NCBI GenBank assembly: GCA_051025295.1
Contig: JBMGJV010000005.1
DNA: 64,000 nucleotides
Reading direction: 5' to 3' (one strand)
Source: KBS-83 sp051025295
GTDB taxonomy: Bacteria; Acidobacteriota; Terriglobia; Terriglobales; Acidobacteriaceae
Part shown: positions 17,779 to 26,943 of the stretch, one piece after another
How the letters are laid out: each line of letters opens with the position of its first letter
How positions within the stretch are numbered: position 1 is the stretch's first letter
Made by a program: the position numbers and the translations under genes
Notes under the pieces: model-generated
The model's input: only the letters and a program-made list of their open reading frames with translations
Databases searched by the model: none
What the model was told of the DNA's origin: nothing

Positions 17779-19692
17779 ATGCATCGAGCTGCCCTGTGCG
17801 CTTTTCTCTCTATCACTCTGTTTGGATGCGTCGCAGCCAGCGCGCAGAATACGCCGGCGGCCACTCTCACGCTCGACGTAGCGCATGCGCGCGGCCAGGT
17901 CAGTCCCATGCTTTATGGGCTGATGACGGAAGAGATTAATCATGCGTTTGACGGCGGACTGTATGCCGAGATGGTGCGCGATCGGGCGATGACCGACCAC
18001 GCGTTCGGGCCGCATGGCTGGCTGGCTCTTGAGCAGGGCCACGCACGCGCCACTCTGCTCGACGACCAGAAGAGCGGGCCGAGCCAGGTGCTTACAGATA
18101 GCCTGCGCGTCACCATTACGGTGGCGGATACAGACAATCTGGCTGGTGTAACGAACACCGGCTTCTGGGGCATGGCGGTGCAGCCGCAGACTGAGTACAA
18201 GGGCTCGTTCTATGCGAAGGCAGACCACGCGTGGAGCAGCCCGTTGGCGGCGCGCCTGGTGAGCGACCGTACCGGAGCCGTGCTGGCGAAGGCGACTGTC
18301 TCTGGCGTGGGCACCGGTTGGCAGCGTTACACGTTCACGCTGCACACCAGCAATGTACCGGATGTGTCAGTCCAGAACCATCTCGAGCTAGCAGCCAGCG
18401 AACCGGGCAGCCTGTGGTTCTCGCTCGTCTCGCTCTTTCCGCCTACCTACAAGTCGCGCCTAAATGGATTCCGTCCTGACCTGATGGAGAAGCTCGACGC
18501 GCTGCACCCGGCGTTCCTGCGGCTGCCCGGCGGCAACTACCTTGAGGGCGATCACATCAAGGAGCGCTTCGAGTGGAAGCAGACCATCGGCCCGTGGGTA
18601 GACCGGCCCACGCATCGCAGTCCCTGGAACTACCAGTCCTCCGACGGCATGGGCCTGCTCGAAATGCTCGAGTGGTGTGAAGACCTGCACATGGAGCCGG
18701 TGCTCGCCGTGTATGCCGGCTACTCGTTGCAGCAGGAGCATGTGGACCCGGGCTCGACGCTCGAGCCGTATGTGAAGGATGCGCTGGAAGAGATCGAATA
18801 TGTAACCGGCGATGTGCACACCAAATGGGGTGCGGTGCGAGTGCGCGACGGTCATCCCGCGCCCTTTGCCGTACGCTATGTCGAGATCGGCAACGAGGAT
18901 GAGTTCGACAAGTCGCATAGCTACGACGGTCGCTACGCGCAGTTCTATAAAGCCATCAAGGCCAGCTACCCGCAGCTCCAGCTCATCGCAACGACCGACG
19001 TACACAGCGTGAAGCCGGATGTGATCGACGAGCACTTCTACCGCTCGGCCAACGAGTTCTTCGCCGATGCTCACCACTACGACAAGACGGACCGCAACGG
19101 ACCGAAGATCTTTGTCGGTGAGTGGGCCACGAACGAGGGCTCTCCCACGCCGGACCTGGGCGCCGCACTAGCGGACGCGGCGTGGCTCACCGGTCTCGAG
19201 CGGAACAGCGATCTCGTCATCATGGCCTCATACGCGCCACTGTTCGCAAACGTGAATCCAGAGGCCTCGCAGTGGTTCACGAACCTGATCGGCTACGACG
19301 CACTGTCGAGCTTCGGCTCGCCGAGCTACTACGCGCAGGTGATGTTCGGTGCACACGTCGGCAAGGAGATCGTGGATGCCAAGATAGACGGCGGCAATCC
19401 TCGCTTCTTCAGCTCGGCAACGCGCGATCCGCAGACGGGGCTGCTCTACCTGAAGCTGGTGAATGGCTCGTCGGTGCCGCAGGGAGTCAGCATTCATGTG
19501 AACGGGGCGAAGGACATCGCCGCGCAGGCCGACGTCACTACCCTTGCCGGGCACTCACCGCAGGAGACGAATACGGTGGCCGATCCGCGCCGCATTGTGC
19601 CCGCGAACTCGACCCGCAGCGGTGTCGGCGCGGCGTTCGATCACACGGTGCCGGCGTACAGTGTGCAGCTCATCCAGCTTCACGCGCGCTGA
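17779..19692 (+). CDS. Secreted alpha-L-arabinofuranosidase, GH51
   Basis: Glycosidase of 637 residues releasing arabinofuranose from arabinan, arabinoxylan or similar glycans. Signal peptide about residues 1-23 (FLSITLFGCVAASAQ). Family features include LYGLMTEEINHAFDGGLYAE, a carbohydrate-binding-like insert at about 95-210, the acid/base Glu373 in EIGNEDEF and the nucleophile Glu448 in VGEWATNEG, then a C-terminal beta domain. The cysteine near the signal end (FGCVAA) leaves a weak alternative of lipidation. No other arabinan gene lies beside it. Confidence 0.9.
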   Translation: MHRAALCAFLSITLFGCVAASAQNTPAATLTLDVAHARGQVSPMLYGLMTEEINHAFDGGLYAEMVRDRAMTDHAFGPHGWLALEQGHARATLLDDQKSGPSQVLTDSLRVTITVADTDNLAGVTNTGFWGMAVQPQTEYKGSFYAKADHAWSSPLAARLVSDRTGAVLAKATVSGVGTGWQRYTFTLHTSNVPDVSVQNHLELAASEPGSLWFSLVSLFPPTYKSRLNGFRPDLMEKLDALHPAFLRLPGGNYLEGDHIKERFEWKQTIGPWVDRPTHRSPWNYQSSDGMGLLEMLEWCEDLHMEPVLAVYAGYSLQQEHVDPGSTLEPYVKDALEEIEYVTGDVHTKWGAVRVRDGHPAPFAVRYVEIGNEDEFDKSHSYDGRYAQFYKAIKASYPQLQLIATTDVHSVKPDVIDEHFYRSANEFFADAHHYDKTDRNGPKIFVGEWATNEGSPTPDLGAALADAAWLTGLERNSDLVIMASYAPLFANVNPEASQWFTNLIGYDALSSFGSPSYYAQVMFGAHVGKEIVDAKIDGGNPRFFSSATRDPQTGLLYLKLVNGSSVPQGVSIHVNGAKDIAAQADVTTLAGHSPQETNTVADPRRIVPANSTRSGVGAAFDHTVPAYSVQLIQLHAR

Positions 19693-19693
19693 G

Positions 19694-21217
19694 TTATGAG
19701 CGTTCAGCAAGGGCGGCGCGCCTGCGCAGCAGGAGATAGATGGGCACGCCGCTCGCGATGATCAGCAGACCCGGCCATGTTGTCGTCGTGCGATAGATGA
19801 ACAGGACAACCAGGATGACGGAAGCGCCGACGATGTAGAGCCCCGGCAGCCATGGGTAGCCCCAGGCGCGGTACGGACGGTTCGCATCCGGACGCGTGCG
19901 GCGGAGGCGGAACAGTCCAGCGACGGTGAGGATGTAAAACAGAAGCGCGGCCGAGATCACGTAATCGAGCAGGTTGCTATAAAGATTGCCATACGCGCCG
20001 GTGACACGGTCGTGCGTGCGCGGAAGCACCAGAAAGGCCGACCAGAAGCATTGGATCGCGAGCGCCCAGCCTGGCACACGCGCCTTGTTCAGCAGGCCGG
20101 CGCGGCGAAAGAATAGTCCATCCTGCGCCATCGCGAAGCACGCACGCGCCCCGGCGAGCGTTAGCGCATTCACCGTGCCGAAGGTGGAAACCATGATCAG
20201 CCCGGCCATCAGGGCGGCGCCCAGCCCGGGCAGCGCTGCATTCACAGTGAGGGTGGCAACGCGATCCTGCGGCGCTGTCTGTATGGAGTGCAGCGAGAGC
20301 GCCGACAAGTAGCACAGATTGCACAGCAGGTAGAAGACGGTAACGCTGCCCGTGCCAATCGCCAGTGCGAGCGGCAGGTTGCGCTTGGGGTTGTGGACCT
20401 CGCCGGCGACAAACGTGATGTCATGCCACGCATCGGCGGAGAAGAGCGAGCCCGTCTGCGAAACGCAGAGCGCGATGAACAGCCCGAAGGCGGTCGTGGC
20501 TTCGAGTCCGTGGATCGGCGTGACGTCGACCGGGTGCCACGGATGTGCGAAGTTCGCCAGCAGGATGGCCGGGTGTGTGTACGCGACGACGGCCCCCAGC
20601 ACCAGCAGTGCAGCCATGCCGCCCAGCTTCGCCACCGTGAAGACGTTCTGGATGAGCTTGCCCCAGCGGACCCCATAGCTATTGAAGAAGGCGATCAGCA
20701 CAATCACAGCGACGGCCAGCAACTGCGCGGTCGAGAGTGAGAGCGCATACCCAGGCACGATTTCAACCGGCCGCATGAGGTAGCGGTCTTCGCGTATGCC
20801 GGGCAGCAGCACACCGCTGAACCGCGCGAACGCAATGCCAACGGCGGCGATGGTGCCTGTCTGGATCACGGTGAGCAGCGTCCAGCCGTAGAGGAAGCCG
20901 AGCCACGGCGAGAACGCTTCGCGCAGGTAAACGTACATGCCGCCGGCCTCGGGCATCATCGCCGCAAGTTCGCCGTAAGACAGCGCCCCCGCCACCGTTA
21001 GAACGCCGGTGATGACCCACCCGACCAGCAGCCAGCCGGAGCTGCCGAGCAGGCGCGTGATCTCCGCGCTGACGATGAAGATGCCGGAGCCGATCATGAC
21101 GCCGGCCACGACCATGGTCGAGTCGAACAGCCCGAGCGCGCGATGGAACTCGGTTGGCGGATCGACTTGGGTGTCGCTTTGGGTGTCGCTGACTACTGGC
21201 AGGTCAGGCTCAGGCAT
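19694..21217 (-). CDS. APC-superfamily amino acid permease
   Basis: Inner-membrane amino acid transporter of 507 residues with about twelve to thirteen spans. The first carries the APC signature VAGVMIGSGIFIVSAEITRLL, with the unwound GSGIF motif that contacts the substrate amino group, and a later block reads MPEAGGMYVYLREAFSPW. The N-terminus is hydrophilic and includes SDTQSDTQ from a 12-base tandem repeat. It is divergent from hutU with 179 bases between, so a role in histidine uptake is possible but not shown. It ends one base from the convergent GH51 stop. Confidence 0.88.
   Translation of the reverse strand: MPEPDLPVVSDTQSDTQVDPPTEFHRALGLFDSTMVVAGVMIGSGIFIVSAEITRLLGSSGWLLVGWVITGVLTVAGALSYGELAAMMPEAGGMYVYLREAFSPWLGFLYGWTLLTVIQTGTIAAVGIAFARFSGVLLPGIREDRYLMRPVEIVPGYALSLSTAQLLAVAVIVLIAFFNSYGVRWGKLIQNVFTVAKLGGMAALLVLGAVVAYTHPAILLANFAHPWHPVDVTPIHGLEATTAFGLFIALCVSQTGSLFSADAWHDITFVAGEVHNPKRNLPLALAIGTGSVTVFYLLCNLCYLSALSLHSIQTAPQDRVATLTVNAALPGLGAALMAGLIMVSTFGTVNALTLAGARACFAMAQDGLFFRRAGLLNKARVPGWALAIQCFWSAFLVLPRTHDRVTGAYGNLYSNLLDYVISAALLFYILTVAGLFRLRRTRPDANRPYRAWGYPWLPGLYIVGASVILVVLFIYRTTTTWPGLLIIASGVPIYLLLRRRAALAERS
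21167..21190. repeat. 12-bp tandem duplication in the permease N-terminus
   Basis: TTGGGTGTCGCT occurs twice in tandem and encodes the SDTQ repeat in the permease's hydrophilic N-terminal tail. Being in frame, it only lengthens a likely disordered segment. Confidence 0.8.
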
Positions 21218-21396
21218 GCAGTCGGGGGTCCTTCTCGCTCTGGATGGTTGTGAAGCCTTAGCTTACGCGTGCGCCCCGAACCAAGCCCAGTGCTGCGTCC
21301 GGCACGACCACCGTGAACACCATCTGATAGAACAGTGCGGATGAGACAGAGCTGCGCACCCGCTTCGCTAATCTGGTTCGCCAGCGAGACCACGCG

Positions 21397-23058
21397 ATGA
21401 GCATGTCCGGCTACTCGCCGATCCGCGCACCGCGGGGCAACACGCGCACCGCGCGCGGCTGGATACAGGAAGCGGCAAAGCGCATGCTGATGAACAACCT
21501 CGACCCCGAGGTGGCCGAGAAGCCAGAGGAACTGATCGTCTATGGAGGTCGCGGCAAAGCCGCGCGCAACTGGGAGTGCTACCACGCGATCATCGACACG
21601 CTCGAACGCCTGGGCAACAACGAGACGCTGCTGGTGCAGTCGGGTAAGCCTGTGGCGGTGCTCGAGACCCAGCCGCTCGCGCCACGCGTGCTGATCGCCA
21701 ACTCGAACCTGGTGCCGCAGTGGGCCAACTGGCAGGAGTTCGATCGCCTCGATGCGGCGGGCCTGATGATGTACGGCCAGATGACGGCCGGGTCGTGGAT
21801 CTACATCGGGACGCAGGGCATCCTGCAGGGCACGTACGAGACCTTCGCTGCGGCAGCGAAGCAGCACTTTGGCGGCACGCTCGCAGGCACGATCACGGTG
21901 ACTGCGGGCCTGGGCGGAATGGGAGGAGCGCAGCCGCTTGCCGTGAAGCTCGCGGGCGGCGTCAGCATCTGCATCGAGGTCGATGCGCAGCGTATCGATC
22001 GCCGGCTGCAGACGCGCTACCTCGACCAGTCCACCACCTCGCTGGACGATGCATTGCGCCTTGCTGAACACGCGAAGCGCGAGCGACGCGCGTTATCGAT
22101 TGGGCTGCGCGGTAATGCAGCCGAGGTGCTGCCAGAGATGGTCAGGCGCGGCTTCACGCCGGACCTGGTGACTGACCAGACCAGCGCGCACGACCCAATG
22201 TGGGGCTACCTGCCGCAGGCACGCGAGGACGAGGACCTGAACACGCTGCGCACGCGCGAGCCGGCCGTCTACCTGGAGCGTGCGCGAGCAGCCATGGCGA
22301 CCCATGTTCAGGCGATCCTCACGATGCAGCAGCGCGGTGCGATTGCATTCGACTACGGGAATAATCTGCGCACGCAGGCCAGGCAGGCCGGCGTGAGTGA
22401 TGCATTCAACTATCCCGGCTTCGTGCCCGCCTTTATTCGCGATTCTTTCTGCGAAGGACGCGGACCCTTTCGCTGGGTGGCGCTCTCCGGTGATCCGGCT
22501 GATATCGCGAAGACCGATCGTGCGCTGCTCGACCTGTTTCCAGACGATGCTCGCCTGCAGCACTGGCTGCGCTTCGCCTCGACGGAGATCGCGTTTCAGG
22601 GGCTGCCCGCGCGGATCTGCTGGCTCGGTTACCGTGAGCGCGACCGTGCCGGCTTGCTCTTCAACCAGATGGTGCGTGAGGGGCAGCTTGCGGCTCCCAT
22701 TGTGATCGGGCGCGACCACCTCGACGCCGGTTCGGTGGCAAGTCCCTATCGCGAGACCGAAGCGATGCTCGACGGATCGGACGCCGTCTCCGACTGGGCG
22801 CTGCTCAATTTCGCCGTCGGCATCGCGAGCGGCGCAGCATGGATGAGCTTCCATCATGGGGGTGGCGTCGGCATGGGTTATAGCCAGCACGCGGGTTTGG
22901 TCGCAGTTGCCGACGGCAGCGACGAGGCAGAGCAGCGCCTGCGTCTTTGCCTGACGAATGATCCCGCCATGGGTGTCGTCCGGCACGCAGACGCGGGCTA
23001 TGACAAAGCTCGCGAGGTCGCGCGCACACGCGGGCTCGATCGACCAGAGATCGCATGA
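21397..23058 (+). CDS. hutU: Urocanate hydratase
   Basis: Cytoplasmic enzyme of histidine degradation converting urocanate to imidazolonepropionate with a tightly bound NAD. 553 residues, typical. Signature blocks include NNLDPEVAEKPEELIVYGG, TVTAGLGGMGGAQPLAVKLA, DQTSAHDPMWGYLP, and the C-terminal HHGGGVGMGYSQHAG. First gene of hutU-hutI-hutF-M20; its TGA overlaps the hutI ATG. The 179-base divergent region upstream shows no operator I can name. hutH, the preceding step, is not in the window. Confidence 0.96.
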   Translation: MSMSGYSPIRAPRGNTRTARGWIQEAAKRMLMNNLDPEVAEKPEELIVYGGRGKAARNWECYHAIIDTLERLGNNETLLVQSGKPVAVLETQPLAPRVLIANSNLVPQWANWQEFDRLDAAGLMMYGQMTAGSWIYIGTQGILQGTYETFAAAAKQHFGGTLAGTITVTAGLGGMGGAQPLAVKLAGGVSICIEVDAQRIDRRLQTRYLDQSTTSLDDALRLAEHAKRERRALSIGLRGNAAEVLPEMVRRGFTPDLVTDQTSAHDPMWGYLPQAREDEDLNTLRTREPAVYLERARAAMATHVQAILTMQQRGAIAFDYGNNLRTQARQAGVSDAFNYPGFVPAFIRDSFCEGRGPFRWVALSGDPADIAKTDRALLDLFPDDARLQHWLRFASTEIAFQGLPARICWLGYRERDRAGLLFNQMVREGQLAAPIVIGRDHLDAGSVASPYRETEAMLDGSDAVSDWALLNFAVGIASGAAWMSFHHGGGVGMGYSQHAGLVAVADGSDEAEQRLRLCLTNDPAMGVVRHADAGYDKAREVARTRGLDRPEIA

Positions 23059-24311
23059 TCAGCCAATCCTGCGATCGGCTGATCATCGGAATCAGCGAAC
23101 TGGTGACGCCAACGCATGCCAGCGTGAGCCGTGGTCTGCAGATGCGCGAACTCTTGGTCATTAAGGACGCCGCGCTTGCGATCACTGCGGGACGCGTGAC
23201 GTGGATCGGACCCGCAGGAGAGTGGCAGGGCTCCACGCAAAACACAGTCGCTATGGGTGGGCGCGCGATGCTGCCGGGACTGGTCGACCCGCATACGCAT
23301 GCGATCTGGGCGGGCGACCGGCTGCGTGACTTCGAAGCGCGTGCCTCTGGCGTCAGCTATGAGCAGATTCTCGCCGGGGGCGGTGGCATCCGGAGCACCG
23401 TGGAGGCTACGCTGGCGGCGAGCGATGACGAGCTTCTCACCGCAGCCAAGCAGCGCGTGCATGCACTGCTGCTCTCCGGTGCGACCGTAATCGAAGTCAA
23501 GAGCGGCTATGGCCTCTCCATTGAAGGCGAGCTGCGGCTGCTCGACGTGATCGCGAGACTCAGACAGCAGTCTCCTGCACGCATCATTCCTACGCTGCTG
23601 CTGCACGTGCCACCCAGGGATTCAGCAGAGCTCGAGCAATACATGCGCCGCGTCGAGACCGAACTCATCCCCGAGGTTGCGCAACGCGGGCTGGCAACTG
23701 CGGTGGACATCTTCGTCGAGCGGGAGGCCTGGTCCGCCACACAGGCCGAGCGCCTGCTCGGCTGCGCGCTCGATCACGGGCTGCGGATCAAGATGCACGC
23801 AGAGCAGTTTCAGTCTGTCGGCGGGCTAGAGGTTGCAGTGCGGATGGGCGCGCTGAGCGTCGATCATCTTGAGGCCATGCATGCCGGACAGCTCGCACGA
23901 TTTACTAACGCAACTACGGTTGCGACACTTCTCCCCGGCGTATCTCTGCACCTGGGACTGCCGCCCGCGCCGGGGCGCAAGCTGATCGATGCCGGCGCCG
24001 CAGTCGCCGTCGGCACTGACCTCAATCCCGGCTCGAGCCCGCTTTACTCCTTACCTGCGGCACTCGCCTTGGCCGTGCGACTGAATGGACTCACGCCCGC
24101 CGAGGCTCTCGTGGCGGGAACGACCAATGCCGCCTACGCGCTTGGGCTCAGCGATGCCGGCGCGATCGCGGCTGGTGCGGACGCCGACTTCGTCGTGCTT
24201 CATTCGCATGACTGGCGCGACCTCGTGTACACGCTCGGCGCATCACCGGTACGCGAGGTGTGGCGCAGTGGAGAGCGTGTCGTCACAACTCTGCAGGAGC
24301 AGACACCGTGA
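23055..24311 (+). CDS. hutI: Imidazolonepropionase
   Basis: Metal-dependent amidohydrolase of 418 residues that opens imidazolonepropionate to formiminoglutamate. Metal ligands are seen in VDPHTHAIWAGDR, KMHAEQF, the VDHLEAMHAG block and GTDLNPGSSP. It starts inside the hutU stop codon (ATGA) and ends in a GTGA overlap with hutF, so the cluster is strictly coupled. Confidence 0.95.
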   Translation: MISQSCDRLIIGISELVTPTHASVSRGLQMRELLVIKDAALAITAGRVTWIGPAGEWQGSTQNTVAMGGRAMLPGLVDPHTHAIWAGDRLRDFEARASGVSYEQILAGGGGIRSTVEATLAASDDELLTAAKQRVHALLLSGATVIEVKSGYGLSIEGELRLLDVIARLRQQSPARIIPTLLLHVPPRDSAELEQYMRRVETELIPEVAQRGLATAVDIFVEREAWSATQAERLLGCALDHGLRIKMHAEQFQSVGGLEVAVRMGALSVDHLEAMHAGQLARFTNATTVATLLPGVSLHLGLPPAPGRKLIDAGAAVAVGTDLNPGSSPLYSLPAALALAVRLNGLTPAEALVAGTTNAAYALGLSDAGAIAAGADADFVVLHSHDWRDLVYTLGASPVREVWRSGERVVTTLQEQTP

Positions 24312-25684
24312 AGGCGACGGCGTACGAACCGGAGCTGCTCTATCGCGACGAGAGATTCGTGCGTGGCGGCCGCATGCTGGTCGAACCAGACGGGCGGATC
24401 GGGAACGAAGCCGATGCTGAAAAAGTTGTCCGGCTCGTGGGCAAGGTGCTGCTGCCGGGCTTCGTCAACGCGCACTCACATGCGTTCCAGCGGCTGATAC
24501 GTGGGCGCGCCGAATCGCGTGCTGTCAGCGGGCGCGACTTCTGGTCATGGCGCAACACCATGTACCAGGCCGCGGCAGCGCTCAGCCCGGATGACATGTT
24601 CGACGTGACGCGCATGTGCTTTCTCGAGATGGTGAAGGCCGGTATCACCACGGTCGGCGAGTTTCATTACGTGCACAACCGACCCGACGGCACAGCGTAC
24701 TCCGATGCGAACACGCTTGCGCGGCAAGTCATCCGCGCTGCGCACTCGGTCGGCCTGCGTATCGTGCTGCTCCGCTCTGCCTACCTGCGCGCCGGCTTCG
24801 AACTCGCTCCCGATGCCGGACAGCAGCGCTTCTACGAGAGCGCTGATACGTACATCGAGAACACCGCAGCTCTGCTGGACGAGATGGCGGGCGCGTCTAA
24901 CGTCACAGTCGCTGTTGCACCGCATAGCCTTCGCGCGGTGCCGCTGAGTGATCTGCACAGGATCGCGAGCTGGGCGCGCGAACGCAAGCTGCCAATCCAC
25001 ATGCATGTCGCGGAGCAGACCGGCGAGAACGATGCATGCCTCCGCGAGTACGGCGCGACCCCAGTGCAATTACTGGCGCGTGAGGGCCTGCTCGGCCCCG
25101 ATTTCGTCGCCGTTCACGCCATTCACCTCGATGACCGCGAACGCGAGCAGTTCGCCGCGTCGGGAGCCATCATCTGCTCCTGTCCGACTACGGAGCGCAA
25201 CCTGGGCGATGGGATCGTGGCTGCGGATGCGTCGCTAGCGCTCGGTGTGCGTCATGCATTCGGATCGGACAGTCAGGCGCAGATTGCTCCACTCGAGGAC
25301 GCCCGCGAACTCGACTACCATCTTCGCCTTCAGCAGCAGCAACGCGCCGTGCTCGACCAGCCGAGCGAGGATCGGCCTGCGATTGCACCTCTGCTGCTCC
25401 GCTGCGCAACACGCACGGGTGCCGAAGCGCTCGGTACCGCCGCAGGAAACCTTCGCGCAGGCGAGCTGGCAGACATGGTCACGTTCGCGCTCAATGACCT
25501 CTCCATCGCCGGGCATCACGAGACGTCACTGCTGCCGGCGCTGGTGTTTGGTGCGGAGCGATCGGCCGTGCGCGATGTGATGGTTGCAGGCCGCTTCATC
25601 CTGCGGGATGGTCATCATCCACTCGAAGAAGAGATCGTGCGGCGCTACCGTGAGCTTTCCGATCGCGTCTGGGGGCCGCGTTGA
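24308..25684 (+). CDS. hutF: Formimidoylglutamate deiminase
   Basis: Amidohydrolase of 458 residues that converts N-formimidoylglutamate to N-formylglutamate and ammonia, marking the five-step Hut route. Metal motifs are NAHSHAFQRL, PIHMHVAEQTGEN, VHAIHLDD and FGSDSQAQI. The start is the GTG at 24308 that overlaps the hutI stop (GTGA), giving MKATAYEPELLYRDERFV; the frame continues upstream but only inside hutI. The stop overlaps the next start as TTGA. Confidence 0.94.
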   Translation: MKATAYEPELLYRDERFVRGGRMLVEPDGRIGNEADAEKVVRLVGKVLLPGFVNAHSHAFQRLIRGRAESRAVSGRDFWSWRNTMYQAAAALSPDDMFDVTRMCFLEMVKAGITTVGEFHYVHNRPDGTAYSDANTLARQVIRAAHSVGLRIVLLRSAYLRAGFELAPDAGQQRFYESADTYIENTAALLDEMAGASNVTVAVAPHSLRAVPLSDLHRIASWARERKLPIHMHVAEQTGENDACLREYGATPVQLLAREGLLGPDFVAVHAIHLDDREREQFAASGAIICSCPTTERNLGDGIVAADASLALGVRHAFGSDSQAQIAPLEDARELDYHLRLQQQQRAVLDQPSEDRPAIAPLLLRCATRTGAEALGTAAGNLRAGELADMVTFALNDLSIAGHHETSLLPALVFGAERSAVRDVMVAGRFILRDGHHPLEEEIVRRYRELSDRVWGPR

Positions 25685-26805
25685 GCCGAGTCACGGAACA
25701 CCTCTCAAACCTGATCCGCATTCCTTCCGTATCGACCGTGTCGAATCTTCCAGTCATCGAGTACGCTGCGACAGCACTGGCGCACGCTGGCTGTACGATC
25801 ACAGAGCTTCCCTACCGCGATGGCAACGGCATCGAGAAGATCAACCTGATCGCAACACCTCGCGAGCAACCGTACCAGCAGCGCGAGGTGGAGCTTGCCT
25901 TTGTGTGTCACACCGATACGGTGCCGTATCCCGCGGATTGGCAGGATGCGCTCGAACCGAAGCAGGTCGACGGGAATCTGCATGGGTGTGGCGCCTGCGA
26001 TGTGAAGGCATTCCTCGCCTGCCTGCTTACCGCGGCTGAGCGGCAGCAGACTATCGGTTCCAGCGTCTGCATTGTCCTCACGGCTGATGAGGAGATTGGC
26101 TGCTTCGGTTCGAAGCAGTTGCTCCGCGATGGCCGGCTGCTACCCAAGCGAATGGTGATCGGCGAGCCGACTTGCCTGCACCCGGCACGTGCGGGCAAGG
26201 GCTACTGCCTGGCGCAGGTGCAGTTCCGCGGGCGCGAGGCCCACAGCGCGCACCCGCAGCAAGGAGCCTCCGCGATCTACGCTGCCGCGCATGCCCTCGC
26301 GGCAGTCGAGCAGCTTCAATCGGAGCTGGAGCACCAGCGCCATTCCTTCTTCTCTCCGGCGTTCACGACGCTGAACGTGGGCACCATCGCTGGCGGCACG
26401 GCAAAGAACATTGTTCCCGCCTCGGCCGAGTTTCTGCTGGAGTGGCGTCCTGTGCCGGGTCAGGCCGCGCAGCGCGTGCCGGACGCGATGCGGGCAGAGC
26501 TTTCCGAGATCGCGGCGAAGTCTCCAGGCGTCCAGACCGAGTTCACGCAATTGCGTGAGCAGCGCGGCTTCGAGACCCCGGCCGATGCACCACTCGTGCG
26601 TCGATTGGAGAGGCTGGCGCATCGCCCAGCGACATCAATCGCCTTCGGATCAGAGGCCAGCCTCTGGTCCGAGGTGTGCGACGAAATCGTCGTCTTTGGA
26701 CCGGGTGACATGCAGACCGCCCATAGCCGGCGCGAATGCGTGCCCATAGCCGAACTCCAAATCGCGGTTGAAGTTGTGCAGTCCATGCTGCAACAGAGCT
26801 CGTAG
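25681..26805 (+). CDS. M20 metallohydrolase (ArgE/DapE-like) in hut operon; candidate N-formylglutamate hydrolase
   Basis: Di-zinc hydrolase of 374 residues, family M20. Ligand motifs are FVCHTDTVP, GCGACDVKAFL (bridging Asp), the catalytic Glu in TADEEIGCFG, GEPTCLHPA, and the C-terminal His in FGPGDMQTAHSRREC. A dimerisation domain lies at about 175-290. By sequence it resembles acetylornithine deacetylase. It is the fourth coupled gene of the hut operon, starting with a TTG inside the hutF stop, exactly where HutG (N-formylglutamate deformylase) is expected, and no HutG-like gene is present. N-formylglutamate hydrolysis is therefore inferred from context; deacylation of N-acetylornithine remains the alternative. 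Confidence 0.8.
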   Translation: MSRVTEHLSNLIRIPSVSTVSNLPVIEYAATALAHAGCTITELPYRDGNGIEKINLIATPREQPYQQREVELAFVCHTDTVPYPADWQDALEPKQVDGNLHGCGACDVKAFLACLLTAAERQQTIGSSVCIVLTADEEIGCFGSKQLLRDGRLLPKRMVIGEPTCLHPARAGKGYCLAQVQFRGREAHSAHPQQGASAIYAAAHALAAVEQLQSELEHQRHSFFSPAFTTLNVGTIAGGTAKNIVPASAEFLLEWRPVPGQAAQRVPDAMRAELSEIAAKSPGVQTEFTQLREQRGFETPADAPLVRRLERLAHRPATSIAFGSEASLWSEVCDEIVVFGPGDMQTAHSRRECVPIAELQIAVEVVQSMLQQSS

Positions 26806-26943
26806 GCACATCCAAATAGCAGGACTCGAATGGGGCTGCCCAGGGCTGCCTGCTTCGGCAAATCGACGCCATACCGCGACCTACCGGTCATCAGGTCGGC
26901 GCAGTCCCACTCTGGCTCTTGATTACTACTGGTCTGGTTCCTG

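Noticed and set aside
21218..21396. HutC-like operator between the permease and hutU
   Set aside because: I see no clear palindrome of the expected type, so no site is called.
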